64,000 nucleotides of DNA from CAVQBP01 sp963848195 (GTDB lineage Bacteria > Bacteroidota > Ignavibacteria > Ignavibacteriales > Ignavibacteriaceae): contig CAWKCY010000020.1 in assembly GCA_963848195.1 (NCBI GenBank), forward strand, positions 248,001 to 312,000, written 5' to 3'. Below the pieces are notes generated by a model that was given only the letters and a program-made list of their open reading frames with translations, did no database searches and was not told the origin of the DNA. Both the position numbers and the translations under genes were made by a program. Positions 27,881-37,675 of this stretch are shown piece by piece. Position 1 is the first letter of the stretch; each line of letters starts with the position of its first letter.

Positions 27881-28752
27881 ATGAACAAACAAACACGAGT
27901 AAATCACCCGATATACAGCCTTTTACCCACAGAAGTCGAGGGATTCGATTCTCTTGCCGAGCTTGCCCTAGATATGCGATGGTCGTGGTCTCGGAAATGT
28001 TGCCGGCGACCAGCTTAAAGCCGCAAGCGGATTTGGGCGTACCGGTGGCAGGTGTAGGACTGTTGTACCAGCAGGGCTATTTTCGACAGGTAATTGATCA
28101 GGATGGAGCGCAGCAGGCTCTATTTCCATATAACGATCCGGAGCAATTGCCAATCACACCTCTGCGGAAACCGAACGGGGATTGGCTGCGTCTGGAAATT
28201 GCGCTTCCCGGTTATTCGGTTTGGCTGCGTACATGGCAGGTTCAGGTCGGCAGAATTAAACTTTACTTACTCGACTCTAATGATGCTGCGAACTTTCCGG
28301 CTCATAGAGGAATTACAAGCGAGCTTTACGGAGGCGGGCCGGAGCTGCGGCTCAAACAAGAAATCATACTCGGGATTGGAGGATGGCGGCTGCTCGCCGC
28401 ACTCAACATCCATCCGGAGGTTTGCCACTTAAATGAAGGGCATGCTGCATTCGCTGTGCTGGAACGCGCAAGAAATTTCATGGAAGAAACAGGACAATCT
28501 TTTGAAGCCGCACTGTATGTCACCCGTGCCGGGAACCTATTCACCACCCACACTGCTGTGGCTGCCGGCTTTGACCGTTTCCATCCTGCCCTTATCGGGC
28601 AATACATTGGGGGTTATGCTGAGCAGAAACTCGGCATAACTCTAAACGATTTGCTAGCTCTGGGCCGCCGGAATCCGAAAGACTCATCGGAAAGTTTCAA
28701 CATAGCTTATCTGGCGGTTCGCGGGAGCGGCTATTCCGCTGGAAGCTTCTAA
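27881..28752 (+). pseudogene. glgP: Alpha-glucan (glycogen) phosphorylase remnant
   Basis: The start (AGGAGA upstream) encodes N-terminal PIYSLLPTEVEGFDSLAELAL and D-M-R-W-S-W, a GT35 phosphorylase beginning. The next bases already encode GLGNVAGDQLKAAS, which in intact relatives lies roughly a hundred residues later, so a segment is deleted at about 27988. An extra G at about 28026 shifts into the frame carrying ADLGVPVAGVGLLYQQGY, ITSELYGGGPELRLKQE, CHLNEGHAAFAVLERAR and TRAGNLFTTHTAVAAGFDRF. That frame stops at 28752 after RGSG, before the pyridoxal-phosphate Lys domain. Three lesions therefore leave only part of the N-terminal half; no activity is expected. Confidence 0.88.
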
Positions 28753-28865
28753 AATACTATGGCAACGGTGATTCGATTTAAAATATAATTGTGATTGAAA
28801 AAGAATCATAAACATTAACAGAAATTTATTTGGTAAATGTAAACGGTAATGAACAAGGAGATAAG

Positions 28866-29082
28866 ATGAAAGGGAAAAAAAGTATCAAGTATTTGTTTTT
28901 AGATAACGGTGGTGTTTTGCTTACCGACGGATGGGTTCACGGATACCGTAAGCTGGCGGCTAAAACATTTGAACTGGATCAGCAAGAGATGGAGAAACGG
29001 CATAACCAGGCTTTCGATACCTACGAGTTGGGAAAACTCAATACCGGAGGGGTACATTGCGGAATTTGATTTTCTGCCTTAG
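28866..29082 (+). pseudogene. HAD-family hydrolase remnant
   Basis: A good start (AAGGAG) opens a HAD-type N-terminus: IKYLFLDNGGVLLTDGW (motif I, with Asn where the second catalytic Asp is usual in the DxDxV form), then a cap helix with F-D-T-Y-E-L-G-K-L. The frame then reads NTGGVHCGI-stop; one extra C near 29043-29046 hides the expected T-E-x-Y-I-A-E-F continuation, after which a stop follows at 29082. Only about 70 of the usual 200-plus residues remain, so this is a 3'-truncated gene. Confidence 0.75.
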
Positions 29083-29246
29083 TTTAATACAAAATTTTCA
29101 GTAATGATAATTATGATGGCACCGGTAGAAATGCATCGGATAATAATTCATTATATGCATTAGCATGGATAGCTTTTTAGTGAATTAGGAGACCTTTGTT
29201 TATGCATCACGCTTTATTTAGAACAAGTTTAAGAAGGAATTAATAT

Positions 29247-30104
29247 ATGGAGTCAGCTAATCCACACATACTGACGATAAATGGCGGCTCATCGAGCATC
29301 AAGTTTGCATTATATAAAACATGCAAACCGCTGGAAAAAAGTCTTCATGGAAGCATTGGACGTATAGGCTCATTTAATACAAATTTAACTTTCAGTGACC
29401 CAATAGAAAACAGAAAAGGTAGTCTCATTCTTGAATCCTCGGATACCAGGTCGGCAGCAAATTTTCTGATTGATTGGCTCGAAAAAAAGATTGATTTTTC
29501 TTTGATTATTGGTATAGGACATCGAGTGGTTTTCGGATTGAATCATACGGAACCAGAATCCCTTACTCAGAAATTAGTGAATGAACTTCATCGAATCAGC
29601 CCGTACGATATGGATCATCTGCCTGCCGAGATTGAATTGATCGAGGCGATGCAGCAGCGTTATCCCAAAATACCGCAAGTGGCTTGCTACGATACGGCAT
29701 TTCACCATACCATGCCGCGTGTTGCCAAAATCTTGCCTATCCCGCGCCGCTTCGAAGCATTGGGAATCCGGCGATACGGATTTCATGGTTTGTCCTATTC
29801 GTATCTCATCGAAGAACTTGCTCGTATTGCAGGTACAAAATCAGCACACGGTCGCGTGATTCTGGCTCATCTCGGCAACGGTGCAAGTTTGGCCGCCGTC
29901 AGCGAAGGAAAGAGCATTGATACCAGCATGGGCTTTACACCTGCCGGAGGACTTACGATGGGCACCCGTCCCGGTGATTTAGATCCAGGCGTTGCTTGGT
30001 ACATGATGAAGTCGGAGAATCTCACGCCCAAACAGTTCAATAAATTAATCAACCATGATTCCGGTCTCCTCGGCATTTCCGAAACCAGTTCCGACAACAC
30101 TTAA
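29247..30104 (+). pseudogene. ackA: Acetate kinase lacking its 3' third
   Basis: Acetate kinase makes ATP and acetate from acetyl-phosphate, the product of Xfp. Present are the N-terminal ILTINGGSSSIKFALY, the G-H-R-V-V-F-G motif, H-H-T-M-P, RRYGFHGLSYSYL and AHLGNGASLAA with TSMGFTPAGGLTMGTRPGDLDPG. After HDSGLLGISETSSD the frame ends at 30104; a full enzyme is about 390-400 residues and this has 285. The lost part holds the second ATP-binding subdomain. The stop falls where the sequence passes into a PRC-barrel remnant, so a deletion joined two genes. The start has AAGAAGGA upstream. Confidence 0.9.
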
Positions 30105-30236
30105 GGGTTACAAATTGGACAGCCGCGACGGGAAATAGGAAAGGTTAAAGAATCATATTTCGATGACCAGTACTGTACCATCCGCTATCTGGTTGTCGAC
30201 ACATTCATAGCACGACATTGCCGTCAACCAAAATGA
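30103..30236 (+). pseudogene. PRC-barrel domain fragment
   Basis: Reading from 30103 gives KGYKLDSRDG, then, with one G restored in the GGG at 30130-30132, EIGKVKESYFDDQY and TIRYLVVDT. This is the PRC-barrel core (G-Y-K-L-x-S-x-D-G-E-I-G-K-V, then IRYLVV-x-T) found in small stress-linked proteins. No start codon or downstream half is present. It abuts the truncated ackA, so the deletion that shortened ackA removed the 5' end of this gene. Confidence 0.75.
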
Positions 30237-30327
30237 AATTATGTAGGATGCTTGCATGCGGGTTCACGCAACCATGCTTCAAGAATATTTTGACAAAAAA
30301 ATAAAAATATAATAGAGGATGCTATAC

Positions 30328-31212
30328 ATGGGCAAGATGGCGCCCTTATGGAGTAAAAGTAAGTATGGTCATGGGATCAGACGAGTTTGGAAGATTCTTT
30401 TTATTGCGTTCAAAAAATTTCTTCATATTGATGGAGTACAATGGGCGGGTTCTTTCTCCTTCAATATGTTTTTCTCTCTGTTTCCTATAATCATCCTCTT
30501 CGTCACTATCGCCTCGATTTTTATTGACAGGGACCGGGCCGGGAAAGTGATAATTACTTACATAGAAAACTATGTCCCGATTAGTGGTGAAATGCATAAC
30601 TACATTTTTAATACAATCACCGGTGTGATTAATGCGCGCGAACAAGCAGGTTTAGTCGCGTTTGTCATCCTTGTTTGGGCTTCCGTCCAATGTTTCATCA
30701 CACTCATAGTTGCTACAAACCGGGCCTGGGGAACCGAGTTGGACAAAAGTTGGTGGCGTCTACCGCTCAAAAGCTTGGTGCTGTCCGGCACCACCGCAAG
30801 TATGGTTCTGCTGGGCATGGTACTTCCGGTGATGATGAGAGTAGCTAAGAATTGGCTTTTTGCAACAAACGAGTTCAGTTCCTGGCTATACGGCATAGGA
30901 AGTTTTTTTATCCCGTTGCTTCTGGCTTTTTTTGGTCTAAGTGTTTTTTACATGATCGCACCGCTCCGGCCTACCCAGTTTTCCGTAGTCTGGGTCGCAG
31001 CTCTGTTCTCTACCCTTCTTTTACAAGCTAGCGAAAGTCTGTTCGAAATGTATCTGAGAAACTTCGCAACATTGAATGCTGTATATGGAACGTTTGGCGG
31101 AATCATGGCATTGCTGCTCTGGATTTATCTTTGCGGATGCATTTTCATATTCGGTGCCTGTTTGTGCGCCACTCAAGCGGAAACGAATTCATCAAAGGTG
31201 AAGAACCAATGA
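30328..31212 (+). CDS. YihY/BrkB-family membrane protein
   Basis: I start at the ATG at 30328 because AGAGG (30314-30318) is spaced for it; the ATG at 30319 touches that site. The product of about 294 residues has six helices and the family motif G-V-Q-W-A-G-S-F-S-F-N-M-F-F-S-L-F-P near the N-terminus, and N-A-V-Y-G-T-F-G-G-I-M-A-L-L-L-W-I-Y-L in the last helix pair. Once misannotated as RNase BN; the real function is unknown, with links to envelope stress. Intact, unlike its left neighbours. Confidence 0.87.
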   Translation: MGKMAPLWSKSKYGHGIRRVWKILFIAFKKFLHIDGVQWAGSFSFNMFFSLFPIIILFVTIASIFIDRDRAGKVIITYIENYVPISGEMHNYIFNTITGVINAREQAGLVAFVILVWASVQCFITLIVATNRAWGTELDKSWWRLPLKSLVLSGTTASMVLLGMVLPVMMRVAKNWLFATNEFSSWLYGIGSFFIPLLLAFFGLSVFYMIAPLRPTQFSVVWVAALFSTLLLQASESLFEMYLRNFATLNAVYGTFGGIMALLLWIYLCGCIFIFGACLCATQAETNSSKVKNQ

Positions 31213-31251
31213 AGTATTAGTCAAATTTAAAACTTAATATTGAAAGAATTA

Positions 31252-33714
31252 ATGATTATGAAAACAAAAAAGATGTCTGAAAAGAAACTAGTTAAGGAAG
31301 TAAAAGAAGGGTTTGGAGAGAACATTGCAGCCAAGATGAAAAAGATAGATGTAAAGGATAAACCTTTAACGCATGAACTTCTGCAAAAGATGAACGCCTA
31401 TTGGCGGGCTGCAAACTATTTGTCGGTCGGACAGATTTATCTATTTGACAATCCGCTGTTAAAGAAACCATTAAAATTGAAACATGTAAAGCCGCGTTTG
31501 CTGGGACATTTTGGCACGACTCCCGGTCTTAATTTTATCTATGTACACCTCAATCGTATCATCAAGGAATACGATTTGAATATGATATATGTCATTGGAC
31601 CAGGTCACGGCGCGCCCGGAATAGTAGCCAACACTTATCTTGAAGGTACTTATAGTGAGGTTTATCCGAATATTACCCAGAACGAAGAAGGTATGAAAAA
31701 ACTATTCACACAATTTTCATTTCCGGGCGGTATTCCGAGTCATGTTGCGCCGGAAACGCCCGGTTCAATTCATGAAGGCGGAGAACTCGGCTATTCTTTG
31801 TCGCATGCTTATGGCGCAGCGTTCGATAATCCTGACCTGATAGTAACATGTGTTGTAGGTGACGGCGAATCGGAAACAGGACCGCTGGCCACCAGCTGGC
31901 ATTCCAACAAATTCCTCAATCCGGTTTGTGATGGAGCTGTACTGCCAATCTTACATTTGAATGGTTACAAGATAGCCGGCCCAACTGTTCTTGCGCGCAT
32001 CAGTCACGAAGAATTAGACCAGCTTTTCCGCGGTTACGGTTACAATCCGTATTTTGTTGAGGGAGACGATCCCGACAAACTTCATCAAATCCTGGCAGCC
32101 ACTCTTGATATTGTAATTGCTGAGATTAAGGAGATACAAACCAAAGCAAGAAACAAGGGATTTAAGAACCGTCCTATGTGGCCCATGATAATTTTTCGCT
32201 CTCTAAAAGGATGGACTTGTCCTAAGGTAGTGGATGATCTGCCAATCGAAGGTACATTCCGCGCGCATCAAGTACCAATTACAGATTTTGTGAAAAAGCC
32301 GGAACATTTGAAGATTCTTGAACAATGGATGAAAAGCTATAAAGCTAAAGAATTATTTGATAAAAGCGGTAAACTTATTCCGGAACTTGCCGAGCTGGCA
32401 CCTAAAGGAGAACACCGAATGGGAGCTAACCCACATGCCAATGGAGGACTTCTTCTTAAAGAATTGAAGATGCCGGATTTCCGTAATTACGCTCTGAAGA
32501 TAAATAATCCCGGCGTTGATGAAGGAGAAGCCACGCGTGTACAAGGTAAGTTCCTTCGTGATATAGTGAAACTAAACCAAACTAATTTCCGCGTTTTCAG
32601 TCCTGACGAAACAGCGTCGAATCGTTGGGGAGATGTGTTCGATGTAACAAACCGTTGTTCAACTGCGGAGCTAATTCAAATTGACGACCATGTTGAGCCC
32701 GATGGTCGCGTAATGGAAATGTTGAGCGAACACCAATGCGAAGGTTGGCTTGAAGGTTATTTGCTGACGGGCAGACACGGTTATTTCTCATGTTACGAAG
32801 CGTTCATACACATCATTGATTCAATGTTTAACCAGCATGCTAAGTGGCTCAAAGTAGCTCATGATATCCCCTGGCGAAGTCGCGTTGCTTCACTGAACAT
32901 TTTACTTTCATCTCATGTTTGGCGGCAGGACCATAACGGCTTTAGCCACCAAGATCCAGGTTTCATAGACCACGTTGTGAATAAGAAAGCGGATGTTATC
33001 CGCGTCTATCTTCCGCCTGATGCCAATACACTGCTGTCGGTAACCGATCATTGCTTACGCAGCCGCGACTATGTTAATGTAATTGTCGCAGGAAAACAAC
33101 CGGCACTGCAATGGATGGACATCGATTCAGCCATTAAACACTGTACTGCCGGACTTGGTATTTGGGAATGGGCAAGTAACGATAAAGGCGGAGACCCTGA
33201 TGTGGTCATGGCTTGCTGCGGTGATGTTCCAACACTGGAGACACTGGCAGCAGTTGAGATTCTTCGTAAGAATTTTCCTGAACTTAAAGTCAGAGTAATC
33301 AATGTGGTAGATCTGATGACACTTCAACCCAAAAGCGAGCATCCGCACGGGCTCAGCGATAAGGATTTTGATACTCTCTTTACGAAAGATAAGCACGTCA
33401 TCTTTGCCTTTCATGGTTATCCTCTTTTGATCCATCGTTTAACATATAGACGATCCAATCAGGAACGGTTTCACGTACGAGGGTACAAGGAGGAAGGAAC
33501 AACAACCACACCATTTGACATGGTAGTGTTAAATGAACTGGATCGTTTCCATTTGGTCGGCGATGTGATTGATCGTGTGCCCGGTTTAGGTTCGCGGGCA
33601 GCATATGTGAAACAGTTCCTACGAGATAAGCTTTTGGATCACAAAAAATATATAAACAAATATGGTCAAGATATGCCGGAAATCCGTAACTGGAAATGGG
33701 GCAATCTCAAATGA
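31252..33714 (+). CDS. xfp: Xylulose-5-P/fructose-6-P phosphoketolase
   Basis: A roughly 820-residue TPP enzyme that splits xylulose-5-P or fructose-6-P with phosphate to acetyl-P plus a triose or tetrose phosphate. Seen: V-I-G-P-G-H-G-A-P-G (TPP/substrate), GDGESETGPLATSWHSNKF-L (diphosphate binding Asp-Gly...Asn), RSLKGWTCPKVV, and the C-terminal R-H-G-Y-F-S-C-Y-E-A. Full length. A longer reading begins with TTG at 31240; I prefer ATG 31252 or 31258. It would feed acetyl-P to acetate kinase, but the neighbouring ackA is broken, so acetyl-P must be used by another route (Pta or another kinase). Confidence 0.95.
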   Translation: MIMKTKKMSEKKLVKEVKEGFGENIAAKMKKIDVKDKPLTHELLQKMNAYWRAANYLSVGQIYLFDNPLLKKPLKLKHVKPRLLGHFGTTPGLNFIYVHLNRIIKEYDLNMIYVIGPGHGAPGIVANTYLEGTYSEVYPNITQNEEGMKKLFTQFSFPGGIPSHVAPETPGSIHEGGELGYSLSHAYGAAFDNPDLIVTCVVGDGESETGPLATSWHSNKFLNPVCDGAVLPILHLNGYKIAGPTVLARISHEELDQLFRGYGYNPYFVEGDDPDKLHQILAATLDIVIAEIKEIQTKARNKGFKNRPMWPMIIFRSLKGWTCPKVVDDLPIEGTFRAHQVPITDFVKKPEHLKILEQWMKSYKAKELFDKSGKLIPELAELAPKGEHRMGANPHANGGLLLKELKMPDFRNYALKINNPGVDEGEATRVQGKFLRDIVKLNQTNFRVFSPDETASNRWGDVFDVTNRCSTAELIQIDDHVEPDGRVMEMLSEHQCEGWLEGYLLTGRHGYFSCYEAFIHIIDSMFNQHAKWLKVAHDIPWRSRVASLNILLSSHVWRQDHNGFSHQDPGFIDHVVNKKADVIRVYLPPDANTLLSVTDHCLRSRDYVNVIVAGKQPALQWMDIDSAIKHCTAGLGIWEWASNDKGGDPDVVMACCGDVPTLETLAAVEILRKNFPELKVRVINVVDLMTLQPKSEHPHGLSDKDFDTLFTKDKHVIFAFHGYPLLIHRLTYRRSNQERFHVRGYKEEGTTTTPFDMVVLNELDRFHLVGDVIDRVPGLGSRAAYVKQFLRDKLLDHKKYINKYGQDMPEIRNWKWGNLK

Positions 33715-33773
33715 ATGAGAAAGAACTGATAAACATAGTTAATGAAAATATATAATCACAACAGGAGAAAACA

Positions 33774-33836
33774 ATGAATATCCAAATCAATACAGACCAT
33801 AATATCCAGGGTAATGAGGCTATAATACTATCCTGA
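33774..33836 (+). pseudogene. Stub of a RaiA/HPF-like ribosome-associated protein gene
   Basis: A strong ribosome site (CAGGAGAAAACA) and ATG begin MNIQINTDHNIQGNEA, which is the opening of a common HPF/RaiA-family protein (INTDHNIEG...). A TGA comes after 20 residues. The rest of a roughly 100-residue gene is missing before the ATPase gene. The start region is preserved and the body deleted, as in ackA, HAD and glgP next door. Confidence 0.6.
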
Positions 33837-33915
33837 GAACTTCGCATACTTAAAGATTCTGAGTTGAAAGAAACAAAAAAATGGATCAGTTAAATATGAA
33901 AGGAGAATCCTCAAT

Positions 33916-36519
33916 ATGAAACCCAATATCAAACAACCCAAAACTCCCGAACTGAAATCGGGATCGAAACCTGATAACACGCCTGATGCAAAGGACGATT
34001 TAAAAACCCTACCCCTGTTAGAAGTGGAGAAAAAATTAGAGTCATCTCCAGATGGACTCACTCAAGCAGAAGCTGAGAAACGGCTGACGCAATACGGACC
34101 TAACGAGATTGAAGAAAAGAAAACCAACCTTTTGCTGAAATTCCTCACATATTTTTGGGGTCCCATCCCTTGGATGATTGAGATCGCGGTAATTCTGTCG
34201 GGTGTAGTTAAACACTGGCCGGATTTTTTTATTATCCTGCTTTTACTTGCTGCTAATGCGGTAGTCGGATTCTGGGAAGAACGAGAAGCGGGTAATGCGA
34301 TCGCCGCCCTAAAAGCAAAGCTGGCAATCAAGGCGCGTGTAAAACGTGACGGGAATTGGATCACTCCTGCTGCACGTGAACTGGTGCCCGGGGATATAAT
34401 TCGTTTACGCTTAGGTGACATTGTTCCTGCGGATGCACGTTTGTTGGATGGCGATCCTGTGGAAGTGGATCAATCTGCGCTGACTGGTGAATCGTTGCCA
34501 GTCGAACGCAAATACGGTGAAGCTGTATTTTCCGGTTCGATTATTCGTCGTGGTGAAATAAGCGCACTTGTTTATGCCACCGGAGAGAACACTTACTTTG
34601 GCAAGACGGCGCAACTTGTCCAAGAGGGACATACTATCAGCCATTTTCAAAAAGCAGTTTTGAAGATCGGCAATTATTTGATCATGCTTGCGGTGACTTT
34701 AGTAATAGTGATTATTGCAGTCGCTATTTACCGTGGAGACTCAATCATATCAACGCTGCAGTTTGCCTTGGTTCTCACAATTGCGGCAATTCCGGTAGCA
34801 ATGCCTACGGTATTGTCGGTTACCATGGCTGTCGGCGCAAAACTGCTTGCCAGAAAAAAGGCTATTGTAAGCAAGTTGGTAGCTATCGAAGAATTAGCAG
34901 GCGTGGACATTCTGTGTGCCGACAAAACCGGCACTCTTACCCAAAACAAACTTACACTTGGTGATCCATTCAGTGTTAATAATATTCCTACAGAACAAGT
35001 CATCCTTAACGGTGCGCTGGCTTCGCGAGCTGAAAATAACGACACCATTGATCTGGCTGTGCTGGGTGGATTGAAAGACAAGAATTCGTTAAAGGCTTAT
35101 GAAGTGGTTCATTTCCAGCCGTTCGACCCTGTACATAAACGGACCGAAGCCGCAGTAAAAACCAAAGATGGAAAAACATTTAAGGTAACTAAGGGAGCAC
35201 CACAGGTAATTTTAGAATTGTCTTCGAATCAAGGACAGATAAAATCAGCTGTCGACAAAGCCGTAAACGAATTCGCAGCACGGGGTTTTCGATCATTAGG
35301 TGTTGCGAGAGCCGAGGGTGACGGGCAATGGCAGTTTGTTGGTGTGCTGCCCTTATTCGATCCGCCGCGTGAAGATGCAAGAGCAACGATTAAGACTGCA
35401 GGAGAGATGGGTGTTAAGATAAAGATGGTTACGGGCGATGCGCTTGCCATAGCCAAAGAAACCGCCCAAAAGTTGGACATTGGTACAAATATTCTTGATG
35501 CCGCCGGCCTGGGCGACTCTAAAAAGAAAGAGACCACAGAGGTATCTGACTCTATCGAGAATGCAGACGGTTTCGCACAAGTTTTCCCCGAACACAAATT
35601 CCATATTGTGGATGTATTGCAAAAACGCGGTCACATCGTAGGTATGACGGGTGATGGTGTAAATGACGCACCGGCGTTGAAGAAAGCCGACTGCGGAATT
35701 GCAGTTTCTGACGCGACAGATGCTGCAAGGGCTGCTGCTTCAATTGTGTTAACAACACCTGGACTTTCGGTAATTATAGATGCAATCAAAGAGAGCAGAA
35801 AAATTTTCCAACGGATGAACAGTTATGCGATATATAGAATCGCCGAAACTCTGCGAGTGTTGTTCTTCATGACGCTGGCCATTTTGATTTTCAACTTTTA
35901 TCCATTGACGGCAGTGATGATAGTGATGCTGGCATTGCTAAATGACGGCGCCATATTATCTATTGCCTATGATAATGTTCATTATAAAGATCAACCCGAA
36001 GCATGGAATATGCGCATGGTACTCGGCGTCTCCACTGTACTTGGTGTAATTGGTGTCATCTCAGCTTTTGGTTTGTTCTATCTTGGTGAGCGCATCTTTC
36101 ATCTAGATCGTGCACACATACAGACGCTAATGTATTTGAAGCTATCGGTAGCCGGACATTTGACAATCTTCCTCACGCGTACGCGTCACCCATTTTGGTC
36201 TATACGCCCTGCAAAAATTTTATGGGGAGCAGTACTTGGAACGCAAATCGTGGCTACGTTGATAGCAGTTTATGGGGTGTTTATGACGCCGCTTGGCTGG
36301 GGATGGGCGGGATTTGTTTGGGGCTATGCGCTATTTTGGTTCTTTTTAAATGATCGTATAAAACTACTTGCATATAAAATTTTTGATCCGATCAAAATTA
36401 GGACAACAGCTAATTTAGAACCGAAAATCGCTGAGCGAGCTTATAAATTGTACGAGCAGCACGACCATCGCGAAGGCCACGCTTCGCAAGACTGGCTTCC
36501 TTCTCAAAAAGGAAAATAA
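33916..36519 (+). CDS. Plasma-membrane-type H+-exporting P-type ATPase
   Basis: An 867-residue P3A-type ATPase. Actuator motif SALTGESLP (190-193 TGES), phosphorylated Asp336 in CADKTGTLTQNKL, the nucleotide-binding K-G-A-P, and the hinge GMTGDGVNDAPALKKADCGIAV. About ten helices; M6 contains N-D-G-A-I-L-S-I, as in proton pumps. It would extrude protons at the cost of ATP, useful when the phosphoketolase shunt makes acetate. AAAGGAG precedes the ATG. Last gene of the carbon cluster; a 250-bp gap follows. Intact. Confidence 0.93.
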   Translation: MKPNIKQPKTPELKSGSKPDNTPDAKDDLKTLPLLEVEKKLESSPDGLTQAEAEKRLTQYGPNEIEEKKTNLLLKFLTYFWGPIPWMIEIAVILSGVVKHWPDFFIILLLLAANAVVGFWEEREAGNAIAALKAKLAIKARVKRDGNWITPAARELVPGDIIRLRLGDIVPADARLLDGDPVEVDQSALTGESLPVERKYGEAVFSGSIIRRGEISALVYATGENTYFGKTAQLVQEGHTISHFQKAVLKIGNYLIMLAVTLVIVIIAVAIYRGDSIISTLQFALVLTIAAIPVAMPTVLSVTMAVGAKLLARKKAIVSKLVAIEELAGVDILCADKTGTLTQNKLTLGDPFSVNNIPTEQVILNGALASRAENNDTIDLAVLGGLKDKNSLKAYEVVHFQPFDPVHKRTEAAVKTKDGKTFKVTKGAPQVILELSSNQGQIKSAVDKAVNEFAARGFRSLGVARAEGDGQWQFVGVLPLFDPPREDARATIKTAGEMGVKIKMVTGDALAIAKETAQKLDIGTNILDAAGLGDSKKKETTEVSDSIENADGFAQVFPEHKFHIVDVLQKRGHIVGMTGDGVNDAPALKKADCGIAVSDATDAARAAASIVLTTPGLSVIIDAIKESRKIFQRMNSYAIYRIAETLRVLFFMTLAILIFNFYPLTAVMIVMLALLNDGAILSIAYDNVHYKDQPEAWNMRMVLGVSTVLGVIGVISAFGLFYLGERIFHLDRAHIQTLMYLKLSVAGHLTIFLTRTRHPFWSIRPAKILWGAVLGTQIVATLIAVYGVFMTPLGWGWAGFVWGYALFWFFLNDRIKLLAYKIFDPIKIRTTANLEPKIAERAYKLYEQHDHREGHASQDWLPSQKGK

Positions 36520-36769
36520 AAAAGGAATCTTGGTAAGTTTAAAGTGCTATAGCATAAGTAAATTATTTGAATGAAAACAAGAGTGCTTTGGATAGCTCAA
36601 AACAAGTTATTTATTGTGCTTGCCTTCAGTAGGTATGGCTAAAGCCAAATAATTAAACCGCCCAATTGTTTTTGCTAAAAGAAGAAAGACATTCAAAATA
36701 AACCTGGAAAAACTAAAGAACAATTACACAGAATAATTAAAAATTATCACGTCTAGATTTGACAGATAT

Positions 36770-37675
36770 TTAATCTTTTTTAACATCTGGCTGACTTACC
36801 TGGTATTCTGTATTCTTGATATGTATATCTCTCTGCGGGAAAGGTATTTCGATGTTGTTTTTTCTGAATTTTTTGAATATTTCAAAATAAAGTATGCTTT
36901 TCAGGATTTCCGGTGTGGTTATGTAACTGTTTGTCCAGATTTCCAGGCTAAAATCAAGGGAACTGTTACCAAATTCATTAAAAAATACATCTGGTTTCGG
37001 GTTTTTTAAAATACCTTCTTCCTTTTCAGCAACTTCCAGTAAAATTTGCTTTACCTTTTCCGGATCTTCTTTATAAGCAACACCTACCGGAATATTGAAT
37101 CTCACATTCCTATCGTTGTGGCTCCAGTTAATAACCTTTGATGATATAAAATCAGAGTTAGGTACGATCACAGAAATATTGTCGTTTGTTACGACCACTG
37201 TTGCTCTCATAGAAATGCTCATAACATCACCAAACACGTCTCCCACCTGTATCCTATCCCCAACTTTTATCGGCCTTTCAAAAAGAATAATTATCCCGCT
37301 AACAAAATTGTTTGTGACATTCTGCAAACCGAAGCCAATACCAATACCAAGAGCGCCGAGAAGAATTGTAATTGCACTCAGGTTAATTCCAACGGTTTGA
37401 ATCACAATTAAAAGTCCGAGTAAAAGAACACCGTAACGAATAATTGTACCAACAGCAAGCCGAACACCAAGCTCTATCTTGCTTTCGGAAAGGACTTTAT
37501 AAACCATCCATTTTTTGAGCTTTGCAGTAATAAAGAAAAGAAGCCATGCAAGGATAATAAAATACAGAATAGTCCAGATTGTTATTGAACTATTACCAAT
37601 ATCAAAAATATGAACGCTGAATAGATCTTTTACATCATTAAAATATTTTTGTATTTGCTTAAAAAATTCTTTCAT
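36770..37675 (-). CDS. MscS-family mechanosensitive channel
   Basis: A 301-residue protein with three N-terminal helices and the MscS pore-lining TM3 pattern (LLGALGIGIGFGLQNVTNNFVSGI), then the beta domain V-G-D-x-V-G-D-V with I-S-M-R-A-T-V-V. C-terminal cytoplasmic domain complete. It opens under membrane tension to release solutes on hypo-osmotic shock, fitting a stress island with an osmoregulated glucan synthase. It is the only minus-strand gene between 13.6 and 53.8 kb, and convergent with the ATPase gene. Confidence 0.93.
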   Translation of the reverse strand: MKEFFKQIQKYFNDVKDLFSVHIFDIGNSSITIWTILYFIILAWLLFFITAKLKKWMVYKVLSESKIELGVRLAVGTIIRYGVLLLGLLIVIQTVGINLSAITILLGALGIGIGFGLQNVTNNFVSGIIILFERPIKVGDRIQVGDVFGDVMSISMRATVVVTNDNISVIVPNSDFISSKVINWSHNDRNVRFNIPVGVAYKEDPEKVKQILLEVAEKEEGILKNPKPDVFFNEFGNSSLDFSLEIWTNSYITTPEILKSILYFEIFKKFRKNNIEIPFPQRDIHIKNTEYQVSQPDVKKD

